The notes beneath the pieces were generated by a model that saw only the letters and a program-made list of their open reading frames with translations, did no database searches and was not told the DNA's origin. From a virus, in the IMG/VR virus record IMGVR_UViG_3300031565_000267, positions 1 to 28,434 of that record: 28,434 bases of DNA; one strand, given 5' to 3'. Both the position numbers and the translations under genes were made by a program. This document shows, one piece after another, positions 1 to 5,477 of the stretch. Position 1 is the first letter of the stretch, and each line of letters begins with the position of its first letter.

Positions 1-27
1 GTAGGACGACCTCTAACAGTCTAAAAC

Positions 28-49
28 CTTAAGTTATCCATAATTTAAG
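28..49. repeat. 22-bp near-perfect palindrome
   Basis: The sequence reads CTTAAGTTAT, CC, ATAATTTAAG. Ten bases on each side are complementary, with one G-T mismatch. The loop is too short for a stable hairpin, so a protein-binding dyad is more likely. It lies just upstream of the terminator and promoter. Function unknown. Confidence 0.4.
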
Positions 50-51
50 CG

Positions 52-86
52 AACCCTCGCAGTGTAAAAGCTGCGGGGGTTTTTTC
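52..86 (+). terminator. Rho-independent terminator of an upstream operon
   Basis: A GC-rich stem (54-62 pairing with 71-79, one G-U pair, 8-base loop) is followed directly by seven T residues at 80-86. It ends transcription arriving from outside the window and isolates the next promoter. The end of an upstream gene may lie in 1-32 but cannot be identified. Confidence 0.85.
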
Positions 87-116
87 TTGACAACTCAAAA
101 CTTTCCATGCTAGTAT
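87..116 (+). promoter_or_regulatory. Sigma70-type promoter P1
   Basis: A perfect -35 box TTGACA (87-92) and a -10 box TAGTAT (111-116) are separated by 18 bp. The sequence after the -10, TAAGTATGGA, also follows the promoter at 3064-3093. It drives the small-gene operon 122-2715. The predicted transcription start falls at about 122-124, on the first start codon. Confidence 0.8.
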
Positions 117-121
117 TAAGT

Positions 122-379
122 ATGGATAACAAATTACAACTAAAAGAACTTAGGCAGGCCCGGAAGATTAAACCCTCGGAATTTGACTTCGAGCCATATA
201 TTGTCCGGGGGAATCCTACGATCTCTGATATGATCTCGGAGTCCTTGACGGACGAGCACGGGATCATTCACCTACAATGCATCGGGTGTACATGTCATTG
301 CACCCGCAATACTAAATATGAGACTTCCGCTTTAATCACTTGCGCTGTTTGCGGCGCACCCATGGAGGAGATATGTTAG
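122..379 (+). CDS. Small cysteine-rich protein, possibly leaderless mRNA
   Basis: An 85-residue protein I do not recognise. The C-terminal third holds a cysteine cluster (CxxCxCxC, then CxxC about 20 residues later) typical of a zinc ribbon, so metal and possibly nucleic-acid binding is inferred. An in-frame ATG exists at 107 but lies between the -35 and -10 boxes and could not be on the transcript. ATG 122 sits at the predicted transcription start with no Shine-Dalgarno site, implying a leaderless message. The end overlaps the next gene by 7 bases. Confidence 0.65.
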   Translation: MDNKLQLKELRQARKIKPSEFDFEPYIVRGNPTISDMISESLTDEHGIIHLQCIGCTCHCTRNTKYETSALITCAVCGAPMEEIC

Positions 380-570
380 TTATCAATCAGAGATATATTA
401 AAAATCAAGTAGGGTATTACCGCCGAGCATGGATCGAGGCCCGGGACATAGCTCATGTGTGCGCGAGGACAAATAAGTTCTCCTTGGGTAAGGATCACTA
501 TGACAAGGCTTTGTACTTTCATAAAAAAATGCAAACCTTTGAAGACATGATGCGGGTGTATTTCGTATGA
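373..570 (+). CDS. Hypothetical protein
   Basis: A 65-residue basic protein rich in Tyr, Arg and Lys, of unknown function. ATG 373 is chosen because GGAGG (364-368) lies four bases upstream; the longer in-frame ATG at 340 has no ribosome site. The start overlaps the previous stop (ATGTTAG) and the stop overlaps the next start (ATGA at 567-570), so translation is probably coupled. No domain recognised. Confidence 0.65.
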   Translation: MLVINQRYIKNQVGYYRRAWIEARDIAHVCARTNKFSLGKDHYDKALYFHKKMQTFEDMMRVYFV

Positions 571-761
571 ACCTCGATAAAATCATAGATGAAATTTATG
601 CTAATTCAATCATAGATCCCCTCACGGATCTTGCCTCAGGAGGTGAAGATGCTCAAGGAAAGGCCGGTCGTCCTAGAAAAGGACGTGAAAGACTTACTGC
701 TACAACTACTAGACTTACTAGGGTTCCAAGTCGAGGAAAAATTCGTGGAAGAAAAAGTTGA
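567..761 (+). CDS. Hypothetical protein with a basic tail in overlapping frame
   Basis: A 64-residue reading frame whose ATG overlaps the preceding stop (ATGA). The first 25 residues are acidic and helical-looking. The rest is rich in Arg, Gly, Thr and Ser and overlaps the next gene by 113 bases in another frame. The tail may be only the shadow of the well-supported downstream gene, or the two may be truly overlapping. No known family. Confidence 0.45.
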   Translation: MNLDKIIDEIYANSIIDPLTDLASGGEDAQGKAGRPRKGRERLTATTTRLTRVPSRGKIRGRKS

Positions 762-831
762 CTTCGGCTCCGGGGTAGCTGCAACGCTCCCCTGCCGGCG
801 ACTTGTCATAAAGGATAAAACCAATGTTTAA
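649..831 (+). CDS. Hypothetical acidic helical protein
   Basis: A 60-residue protein starting at ATG 649, well placed after a strong GGAGGTGA ribosome site (639-646). A longer in-frame start at 631 has no such site. The middle is amphipathic with Leu- and Glu/Lys-rich helices (DLLLQLLDLL), so a small helical bundle or coiled coil is likely. It overlaps the preceding frame by 113 bases and the next gene by 8. Function unknown. Confidence 0.6.
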   Translation: MLKERPVVLEKDVKDLLLQLLDLLGFQVEEKFVEEKVDFGSGVAATLPCRRLVIKDKTNV

Positions 832-1174
832 AGACGATGATGAGATGAAGGATAAAATTTCCGACAAGAAAGTAAAAGAATACGGCATGGAGGACAAGGA
901 CCACGCGCTTAGAATAATCGATGCTGCGACGGAGCACATAAAATCCTTGGGACGCGCAGATGGGACAACGAGTTTGCGGACCATGCTCTATTCCATAAAA
1001 TCCTTGGTAGGCGATTTTTCCTTGCAAGTATTCAAGGGTAGGCCGGAGATTGAACACTTAGTGTGGGTCGAGGACGTTTTGAAGGCTGTTCAAGAAGCCT
1101 TTGTATTATCCTTGAAGGTAGCCATGGAAGACAATTTAGAGAAAGGGCCGGGGGATGATGATATCGTCCATTAA
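824..1174 (+). CDS. Hypothetical helical protein
   Basis: A 116-residue, mostly alpha-helical, charged protein without recognised motifs. The start at 824 follows an AAAGGA site (811-816) and overlaps the previous stop by 8 bases. Regular spacing of hydrophobic residues and acidic ends suggest a soluble cytoplasmic protein. It overlaps the next gene by about 20 bases. Part of the coupled small-gene operon; no function assigned. Confidence 0.65.
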   Translation: MFKDDDEMKDKISDKKVKEYGMEDKDHALRIIDAATEHIKSLGRADGTTSLRTMLYSIKSLVGDFSLQVFKGRPEIEHLVWVEDVLKAVQEAFVLSLKVAMEDNLEKGPGDDDIVH

Positions 1175-1373
1175 GAAGACCCTCCAGTTCGTCAAAGGCG
1201 TGCACATGTGGCTTGGACTGTCCGCGCCTTTACCTGACGGGCTGTCTGAGGTTAGGGGCCGAGACTTACTTGTTGGTAGCGACGGGACTTTCTGGGTGGC
1301 TACGGACGAGGACGGGGTGGAGTACGTGATGTATAGAAAATTAATGACCGAGACGGAAGGGAAGGCCAACTGA
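1155..1373 (+). CDS. Hypothetical protein
   Basis: A 72-residue protein. Two adjacent ATG codons (1155, 1158) can start it, after a G-rich stretch at 1147-1154. Residues from about 20 look like a small beta-rich fold (LLVGSDGTFWVATDEDGVEY), but no family is recognised. The stop overlaps the next start as TGATG. Confidence 0.6.
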   Translation: MMISSIKKTLQFVKGVHMWLGLSAPLPDGLSEVRGRDLLVGSDGTFWVATDEDGVEYVMYRKLMTETEGKAN

Positions 1374-1594
1374 TGAATTTCGACGAATGGATAACACAAG
1401 ACCCTTATTCTAGCGATCGAGAAGTAGCCGAGGAAGCCTGGAGTCAAGTAGACGCCATGAAACCTCACGAGGTAAAAGAGCGGCTAGAGGAACTTGGACA
1501 GGAGACCTCTTTTATGCGCAACGAACATGCGCGGGAAATACTCGCGGGTATTATTATAGATGAACTCTTAAACGGCGAAGGGACTCATACATGA
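1373..1594 (+). CDS. Hypothetical acidic protein
   Basis: A 73-residue acidic, helical protein of unknown function. ATG 1373 overlaps the preceding TGA (TGATG), and its own stop overlaps the next start (ATGA at 1591-1594). Its AGIII segment contains one copy of the repeated nonamer GGTATTATT. No domain recognised. Confidence 0.6.
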   Translation: MNFDEWITQDPYSSDREVAEEAWSQVDAMKPHEVKERLEELGQETSFMRNEHAREILAGIIIDELLNGEGTHT

Positions 1595-1686
1595 TACCTG
1601 TAATCCTAGAAGCCCTCTCTGACGCTTTGATTGTTTTTGTAGTCCTCGCCGTCTTACTAGGCAGTTGCTTCATGGGAGTATCTTAA
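1591..1686 (+). CDS. Single-pass membrane peptide (31 aa)
   Basis: A short reading frame supported by context: ATG 1591 overlaps the previous stop (ATGA), AAGGGA lies about 8 bases upstream, and its TAA overlaps the next ATG (TAATG at 1684-1688). After a short polar start the peptide is almost wholly hydrophobic (IVFVVLAVLLG), long enough for one transmembrane helix. Role unknown; such phage peptides can act in lysis, exclusion or membrane remodelling, but nothing here decides. Confidence 0.5.
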   Translation: MIPVILEALSDALIVFVVLAVLLGSCFMGVS

Positions 1687-1946
1687 TGTATCCAAATCGT
1701 ACTTTATGCGAAGTCCTCGAGGAGATGCGACAGTTGATAAAGCATCTAAATTTTTCGCCACTCCCTGGACTTATCGAAGAAGCTCAATCCTTGGGCAATC
1801 GCATGGAAGCCTCTTTAAATGACCGGAATGATGCCGAGTCATATCGCCTTGAGAGATCCAAACTTAGGAAGGCCGTAAGGAAGCTTGAAGAAAAACTAAA
1901 TACCTTGCAAGGAGACGTTGATGAAAAAGAAAAACTTCAGAGTTAG
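1686..1946 (+). CDS. Coiled-coil protein
   Basis: An 86-residue protein whose second half is highly charged with heptad-like spacing (RLERSKLRKAVRKLEEKLNTL), a likely coiled coil. The ATG overlaps the preceding TAA and follows GGGAG at 1674-1678. An upstream in-frame ATG lies inside the preceding gene and has no ribosome site. It overlaps the next gene by 26 bases. Function unknown. Confidence 0.6.
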   Translation: MYPNRTLCEVLEEMRQLIKHLNFSPLPGLIEEAQSLGNRMEASLNDRNDAESYRLERSKLRKAVRKLEEKLNTLQGDVDEKEKLQS

Positions 1947-2208
1947 GCCCGGAGACTTGGTAGAGGTGCATTGGCTGGACGCTGCCTTCCTCGTGGACGA
2001 GGGCGATGAGGGCGGAGTCAAAGCAGCGATAAAACGCGGAGGATTTCCGAGGAAAAACGTTGGGTGGCTGCAGCACTTGGACGACAAGATAGTAGTCATA
2101 GCCTCCGAGCTTGAGACTTACGGCGTGGATCCTAGCAACCGAGACTACAATGTAATTCCAAGGGGAATCATTACAAAAATCCGTAGAATAGAGACGGAGG
2201 ATAAGTGA
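1921..2208 (+). CDS. Hypothetical small basic protein
   Basis: A 95-residue protein starting at ATG 1921, six bases after AAGGAG (1909-1914); a TTG codon directly upstream is not needed. The N-terminus (FRVRPGDLVEVHWLDA) resembles a small SH3-like beta barrel beginning, with further strand-forming segments, but no family is named. The stop overlaps the next ATG as TGATG. Confidence 0.65.
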   Translation: MKKKNFRVRPGDLVEVHWLDAAFLVDEGDEGGVKAAIKRGGFPRKNVGWLQHLDDKIVVIASELETYGVDPSNRDYNVIPRGIITKIRRIETEDK

Positions 2209-2393
2209 TGTGGCCGTGGAATCCTAAAGCAAAGCCTCCTAATCCTTCCCTATTTATCTTTCTGACCGCCCTTTGGCATTCTCTTGAGGGTCAACAAGGG
2301 CGAATGCTTGAGTATGAAGTCCTTAACGAAAACGTGATACGTTGGCGTCACCCGGAGACTAATACATGTATACGAAGTCGATTGAAGAAGTAA
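2208..2393 (+). CDS. Hypothetical protein
   Basis: A 61-residue Trp- and Pro-rich protein. ATG 2208 is placed 7 bases after CGGAGG (2195-2200) and overlaps the previous stop. The N-terminal stretch includes a moderately hydrophobic segment (SLFIFLTALWHSL) that might associate with membranes. It overlaps the next gene by 28 bases. Function unknown. Confidence 0.55.
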   Translation: MWPWNPKAKPPNPSLFIFLTALWHSLEGQQGRMLEYEVLNENVIRWRHPETNTCIRSRLKK

Positions 2394-2572
2394 AGGCCGA
2401 GTTCTCCGAGAAACAGCTCGATTCTTGGATTATGGTAGGCTACAGACAATACATGAAGCGTCGGGCCAAGAAGCCGCAGACTGCTTTGACGAAATTCAAT
2501 AAAGCTTTGAAGAGTAAAAATCCCGGAGAGATCCATGCGCTTATACACAAGCTTAGGAAGAAGATAAAATGA
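2366..2572 (+). CDS. Hypothetical basic helical protein
   Basis: A 68-residue lysine-rich protein, predicted helical, with a strongly basic C-terminus that suggests nucleic-acid contact. ATG 2366 follows GGAG (2353-2356). The stop overlaps the next start as ATGA (2569-2572). Unknown family. Confidence 0.6.
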   Translation: MYTKSIEEVKAEFSEKQLDSWIMVGYRQYMKRRAKKPQTALTKFNKALKSKNPGEIHALIHKLRKKIK

Positions 2573-2715
2573 GTATTTTGATACTAAATCGGGTAATTCA
2601 GCCTTTTAGTTGTGAATTACATGCTAAATTAAAACCTGCTAAAGCAAGTAAACAACTAAGATTGTGCAAGGGAGAGTATTATTTGGATGAAATCGGATGT
2701 GGAAATAGAGGTTAG
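2569..2715 (+). CDS. Small hypothetical protein (48 aa)
   Basis: A short frame supported by an ATGA overlap with the preceding stop and by AGGAAG 8 bases upstream. The 48-residue product has three Cys residues (about 15, 33 and 44) and a basic middle. It is the last gene of the first operon; an AT-rich gap follows. No function can be given. Confidence 0.5.
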   Translation: MSILILNRVIQPFSCELHAKLKPAKASKQLRLCKGEYYLDEIGCGNRG

Positions 2716-2850
2716 GGGCTTAGTATAGAATAATGTAATTATATTAATATGTTATAAAAATCAAAACCACACAAAAATACGACAACCCCCTGAAATATTC
2801 TTAGTTGTTTACTTACTTTTTGACAAAATGGCAAAGAAAAGGAACCTAAA
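2716..2850. other. AT-rich intergenic gap
   Basis: 135 bases, very AT-rich in the first half (2720-2762). A perfect TTGACA lies at 2820-2825, but no credible -10 box follows at 16-18 bp, so a promoter cannot be claimed. No terminator hairpin with a T-run is visible. Confidence 0.5.
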
Positions 2851-3087
2851 ATGAACGTCCACATACCCCTTTATACCTCTGAGAAGTTCGCCAAGCTCCT
2901 CGAAACGCACCCGAGAAGGGCCGATTTTCGCTCCAGGAACGCTTTTTTGAACGCTATCCTAGCTGGGTACTTCCAAGAGGAGTTTCCGTTGCGCTCAGGC
3001 AAGAATAAGCCTAAGGGCGATATGAAAGAGGATACCATAGCGCGTGATTTCCGCAATAAATACTTGACACCCCCGAAAAGTACATGA
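2851..3087 (+). CDS. Ribbon-helix-helix-like DNA-binding protein
   Basis: A 78-residue basic protein. The first 45 residues fit a ribbon-helix-helix pattern: a short polar/hydrophobic strand (VHIPLYTS), a helix (EKFAKLLETH), then a second helix after SRNAFLNAILAGYF. The tail is charged and probably flexible. Such proteins bind DNA as dimers and often repress phage promoters, so it is a candidate ligand for the dyads near 26307-26360, which is inference only. AAGGAA lies 6 bases before the ATG. Confidence 0.5.
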   Translation: MNVHIPLYTSEKFAKLLETHPRRADFRSRNAFLNAILAGYFQEEFPLRSGKNKPKGDMKEDTIARDFRNKYLTPPKST

Positions 3088-3093
3088 TAGTAT
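3064..3093 (+). promoter_or_regulatory. Sigma70-type promoter P2, twin of P1
   Basis: TTGACA (3064-3069), an 18-bp spacer and TAGTAT (3088-3093), followed by TAAGTATGGA exactly as at promoter P1. It overlaps the end of the preceding gene and drives the lipoprotein gene at 3111 and probably the genes after it. The GGAGGG ribosome site at 3101-3106 lies right at the transcript start. Confidence 0.8.
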
Positions 3094-3110
3094 TAAGTAT
3101 GGAGGGTATT

Positions 3111-3602
3111 ATGAAAAAGATCGTCTTTATTACAGTATTTACTTGGGTCTTCCTAAGCTGCGCGAGTAAGCCGGGGAATAGCCTGCGGTTGGATCTGCAG
3201 CTCAAGAACTACAACCAGTCCGAAGCCTCGCTCGTAGTCGAAGGCATGTATACGTCTCTGGATAAGCTCCGGGGGTGTACGTACTTGTCCACGCACTACC
3301 CCGTGGAATACAAGGAGCTGCAACTACTACTTTTGCTGCCTATTGTTGTAGAAAACGCGGACCACCCTAAGGAATACAAGTATTGTGCGAAAACGCGGAT
3401 GTTTGACCACCGGATTATCCTAGACGGTGCGCGGACCTCCTCTGAAGTATCCTGTCACTCCGTAGAACATACAATAGCGCATGAGGTATTACATGTTATT
3501 GGCTTCCAACACGGGGCGTCCTTGAACACGCTTATAATCGAATGCGGCCTACCTCCGAGAGAGGTACTAACCGCAGTTGACCCAAGAAGGAAAACGTGGT
3601 AA
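3111..3602 (+). CDS. Putative lipoprotein with metzincin zinc-protease motif
   Basis: A 163-residue protein with a signal peptide: basic start (MKKI), hydrophobic core, then FLSC, a slightly relaxed lipobox predicting lipidation at Cys 16. Residues 124-134 read HEVLHVIGFQH, matching the metzincin motif HExxHxxGxxH: three His to bind zinc and a catalytic Glu. It is therefore probably a membrane-anchored metallopeptidase outside the cytoplasm; substrate unknown. The domain is short for the family. ATG 3111 is chosen because of GGAGGG upstream and because earlier in-frame starts precede the transcription start. Possible roles are altering the host surface or excluding other phages (inference). 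Confidence 0.7.
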   Translation: MKKIVFITVFTWVFLSCASKPGNSLRLDLQLKNYNQSEASLVVEGMYTSLDKLRGCTYLSTHYPVEYKELQLLLLLPIVVENADHPKEYKYCAKTRMFDHRIILDGARTSSEVSCHSVEHTIAHEVLHVIGFQHGASLNTLIIECGLPPREVLTAVDPRRKTW

Positions 3603-3610
3603 TATAAGTA

Positions 3611-4177
3611 ATGCGTAAGATTAAACGAGGCATACTACAGACGTACTCCGGAAGAGTGATTAGCCTTACTAGGCCCGATCCTAGAAGTTTTCACGCCCGG
3701 GACATAGCCGAAGGGCTGGCGAAAGTATGCCGATTCTCAGGGCAGGTTCACGGTTACTACTCAGTTGCGGCGCATACCCTCAACGTCTATGCGTTAGTTC
3801 GTCTGGCAGGTGGCACCTTACAGGAGCAGCTTGCCGCCCTCCTTCATGACGCGACCGAGGCGTATATCGCGGATCTGCCCTCCCCCGCCAAAATTAAATG
3901 TCCAGGTTATGTACGCCTGGAGAAAAGACTCAACAAAGCTATAGCTAAAAGATTTAACGCCCCGGAGACCATGCCCGCGATAGTAAAATGGGCGGATGAT
4001 GAAATGCTCGATTACGAGCGGGGGCTTTTATTCCACGGTCGCTGTCCAGACCTAAAAGGGGCGGGGGAGATTTACAGTCTTATCCCCCAGTTCTTAAATG
4101 CGTTGAACCATGTACTAGACGAAATTTGGAGGGAAGAACAATGGAACAAGAAAGAATTATACTCGGATTTTTACTAG
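3611..4177 (+). CDS. HD-domain phosphohydrolase (YfdR-like; possible dNTP hydrolase)
   Basis: A 188-residue HD-superfamily protein with the full metal-binding signature: His 55 (AAHT), His 79-Asp 80 (LLHDATEAYIADLPSP) and a distal Asp around 129-130 (KWADDE). The N-terminal layout (YSGRVISLTRPDPRSF..DIAEGLAKVCRF) matches the YfdR-like group of phage and prophage HD hydrolases, which act on nucleotides. DatZ, the dATPase of 2-aminoadenine phages, also has an HD fold, so that role is possible but unproven. The ribosome site is weak. It ends in a 37-base overlap with the next gene and lies close to the diphosphohydrolase-like gene at 4611. Confidence 0.75.
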   Translation: MRKIKRGILQTYSGRVISLTRPDPRSFHARDIAEGLAKVCRFSGQVHGYYSVAAHTLNVYALVRLAGGTLQEQLAALLHDATEAYIADLPSPAKIKCPGYVRLEKRLNKAIAKRFNAPETMPAIVKWADDEMLDYERGLLFHGRCPDLKGAGEIYSLIPQFLNALNHVLDEIWREEQWNKKELYSDFY

Positions 4178-4341
4178 AGAACCCCGCCTTCAGGGAATAC
4201 TTCAAGCTCACGGACACCCGCATGGAGGTGCATGGGTTGGTCGTGGACTTTCTGAACCCCACGAATAATAAGCTGTATACGATTACGATTAGCGAGCATG
4301 ACGTGACAGGGAATGTCAATCACCTCATGTCGAAGATTTAG
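4141..4341 (+). CDS. Hypothetical protein
   Basis: A 66-residue protein starting at ATG 4141 after GGAGGGA (4128-4134); the upstream in-frame TTG overlaps that site. The sequence looks like a small alpha/beta fold with no recognised motif. It overlaps the HD hydrolase by 37 bases. Confidence 0.55.
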   Translation: MEQERIILGFLLENPAFREYFKLTDTRMEVHGLVVDFLNPTNNKLYTITISEHDVTGNVNHLMSKI

Positions 4342-4350
4342 GGGGCTAGG

Positions 4351-4614
4351 ATGAATAAATGCACATGCGGCGCTAAAAAATGCGGGCACCCGGTTCATTC
4401 CGATTGGTGCGACACGAACAATTGTGCCAGTAACTATCGAAAAAGCATAGTTTCTGACACAAAAGAGCAGTTCAAAGTCGGCGATTGGGCCCAGTACGTG
4501 TCTACCATGGGTTATGACTGCGTAGCGAACACCAAGGAAAATCACGTAGGAAAGGGCTACGTCTGCGGCTGTCAAGAAGGCGACTCGTGTGCAGATTGCG
4601 TGCTGGAAGTATGA
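4351..4614 (+). CDS. Cysteine-rich (zinc-ribbon-like) protein
   Basis: An 87-residue protein with two Cys/His clusters: one at the N-terminus (CTCGAKKCGHPVH, then CDTNNC) and one at the C-terminus (CGC, CADC). Two structural zinc sites are plausible, with a beta-type segment between (FKVGDWAQYV). Function unknown. The stop overlaps the next start as ATGA (4611-4614). Confidence 0.6.
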   Translation: MNKCTCGAKKCGHPVHSDWCDTNNCASNYRKSIVSDTKEQFKVGDWAQYVSTMGYDCVANTKENHVGKGYVCGCQEGDSCADCVLEV

Positions 4615-5135
4615 AAATATTTAAGTGTCCATCCTGCGGAGACACCTCAGAATACAACGACGAGACTTGGGACTGCGCTTGTTTGGAGTGTGACCATAAG
4701 TTTTTAGAAATTATAGAAGGTAGCACGGGAGGCCGTAAAGATGACCAAGAAAAAATCAGAATGGAATTACTCCCCTGGCCCGCTCTTGAAGAAATTGCGC
4801 GAGTTCTCACATTCGGTGCTAAAAAATACGATCCCTGGAACTGGGCTAAAGGTATGGCGTGGGGAAGAATCCTCGGCGCAATTTATCGGCATTTGTCCTC
4901 CTGGATACGAGGCGAGCATAAAGATCCGGAAACGGGGATCTCCCACTTGGCACACGCTGGATGCTGTATTCTCTTCCTCCTCACATACGAACTTGAAAAG
5001 CTAGGAGAGGACGACAGGCATGACTATAGGAAAGAACGTTCTAAAAATGAGCACTCAGGAGCTACAGAATTTTGTTTCAACGCGCCGGCTTGCCCGTGCT
5101 CAAACTGTGTACAAAAGCCTAAAGAGAAAGTCTAA
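4611..5135 (+). CDS. Zinc-ribbon fused to dATP/dGTP diphosphohydrolase-like domain
   Basis: A 174-residue protein. Residues 6-27 hold a zinc ribbon (CPSC, then CLEC). Residues about 40-130 match the phage family named dATP/dGTP diphosphohydrolase, N-terminal (PF18909 / MazZ-like), with hallmarks ALEEIARVLTFGAKKYDPWNW, RHLSSWIRGE and GISHLAHAGCCILFL. The fold is the all-alpha NTP pyrophosphatase type. MazZ of 2-aminoadenine phages belongs here, but the family is also common in ordinary phages. A second Cys cluster (about 153-165) closes the protein and overlaps the next gene. Probable role: shaping the nucleotide pool. Confidence 0.75.
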   Translation: MKIFKCPSCGDTSEYNDETWDCACLECDHKFLEIIEGSTGGRKDDQEKIRMELLPWPALEEIARVLTFGAKKYDPWNWAKGMAWGRILGAIYRHLSSWIRGEHKDPETGISHLAHAGCCILFLLTYELEKLGEDDRHDYRKERSKNEHSGATEFCFNAPACPCSNCVQKPKEKV

Positions 5136-5235
5136 GGATCAGACCGTGGGCAAGATCGCAAAAGATTTGGGAATTCAAAGTGAGGAACTCATGGAACTCC
5201 TTGAGGTGGAGTTTGAAAGCGGAGGCAAGCTATGA
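5020..5235 (+). CDS. Small helix-turn-helix-like protein
   Basis: A 71-residue basic protein overlapping the preceding gene by 116 bases. The second half (TVGKIAKDLGIQSEELMELLE) looks like a helix-turn-helix, so DNA binding is plausible. ATG 5020 follows AGGAGAGG (5003-5010); ATG 5047 is an alternative with a weaker site. The stop overlaps the next start as ATGA. Confidence 0.5.
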   Translation: MTIGKNVLKMSTQELQNFVSTRRLARAQTVYKSLKRKSKDQTVGKIAKDLGIQSEELMELLEVEFESGGKL

Positions 5236-5477
5236 AGACTACCATCACTCGAGTACAAAACGGTTACATCCTAGAAGATGCGGAAGGAGCCCGCGAAGTT
5301 TTTGAGATACAACAAGGATGGTCCGAAGAGCAATGCCGGGAAGAAAACATAAAGGCTTTCAAAAATTTACTACAAGCACTAATTGAGAATAGTGACGTGG
5401 CTTATGATAAGTGGAAAAAACACAACTTGTCTATTACCCTAAAGGCAGGACATAAGGTGGACGAAGTAGATGCCTAA
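5232..5477 (+). CDS. Hypothetical protein
   Basis: An 81-residue protein with ATG 5232 six bases after GGAGG (5221-5225) and overlapping the previous stop. It begins with strand-like segments (TTITRVQNGYILED) and continues in an acidic helix. It directly precedes the recombination nuclease and is probably co-translated with it. No family recognised. Confidence 0.55.
   Translation: MKTTITRVQNGYILEDAEGAREVFEIQQGWSEEQCREENIKAFKNLLQALIENSDVAYDKWKKHNLSITLKAGHKVDEVDA

Noticed and set aside
2820-2850. Promoter at TTGACA 2820-2825
   Set aside because: No -10-like hexamer at 15-19 bp; a perfect -35 alone is not enough.
3611-5135. Complete 2-aminoadenine (Z-genome) pathway
   Set aside because: No PurZ-like protein is present in the window, and both hydrolase families also occur in phages with ordinary DNA; kept only as a hypothesis.
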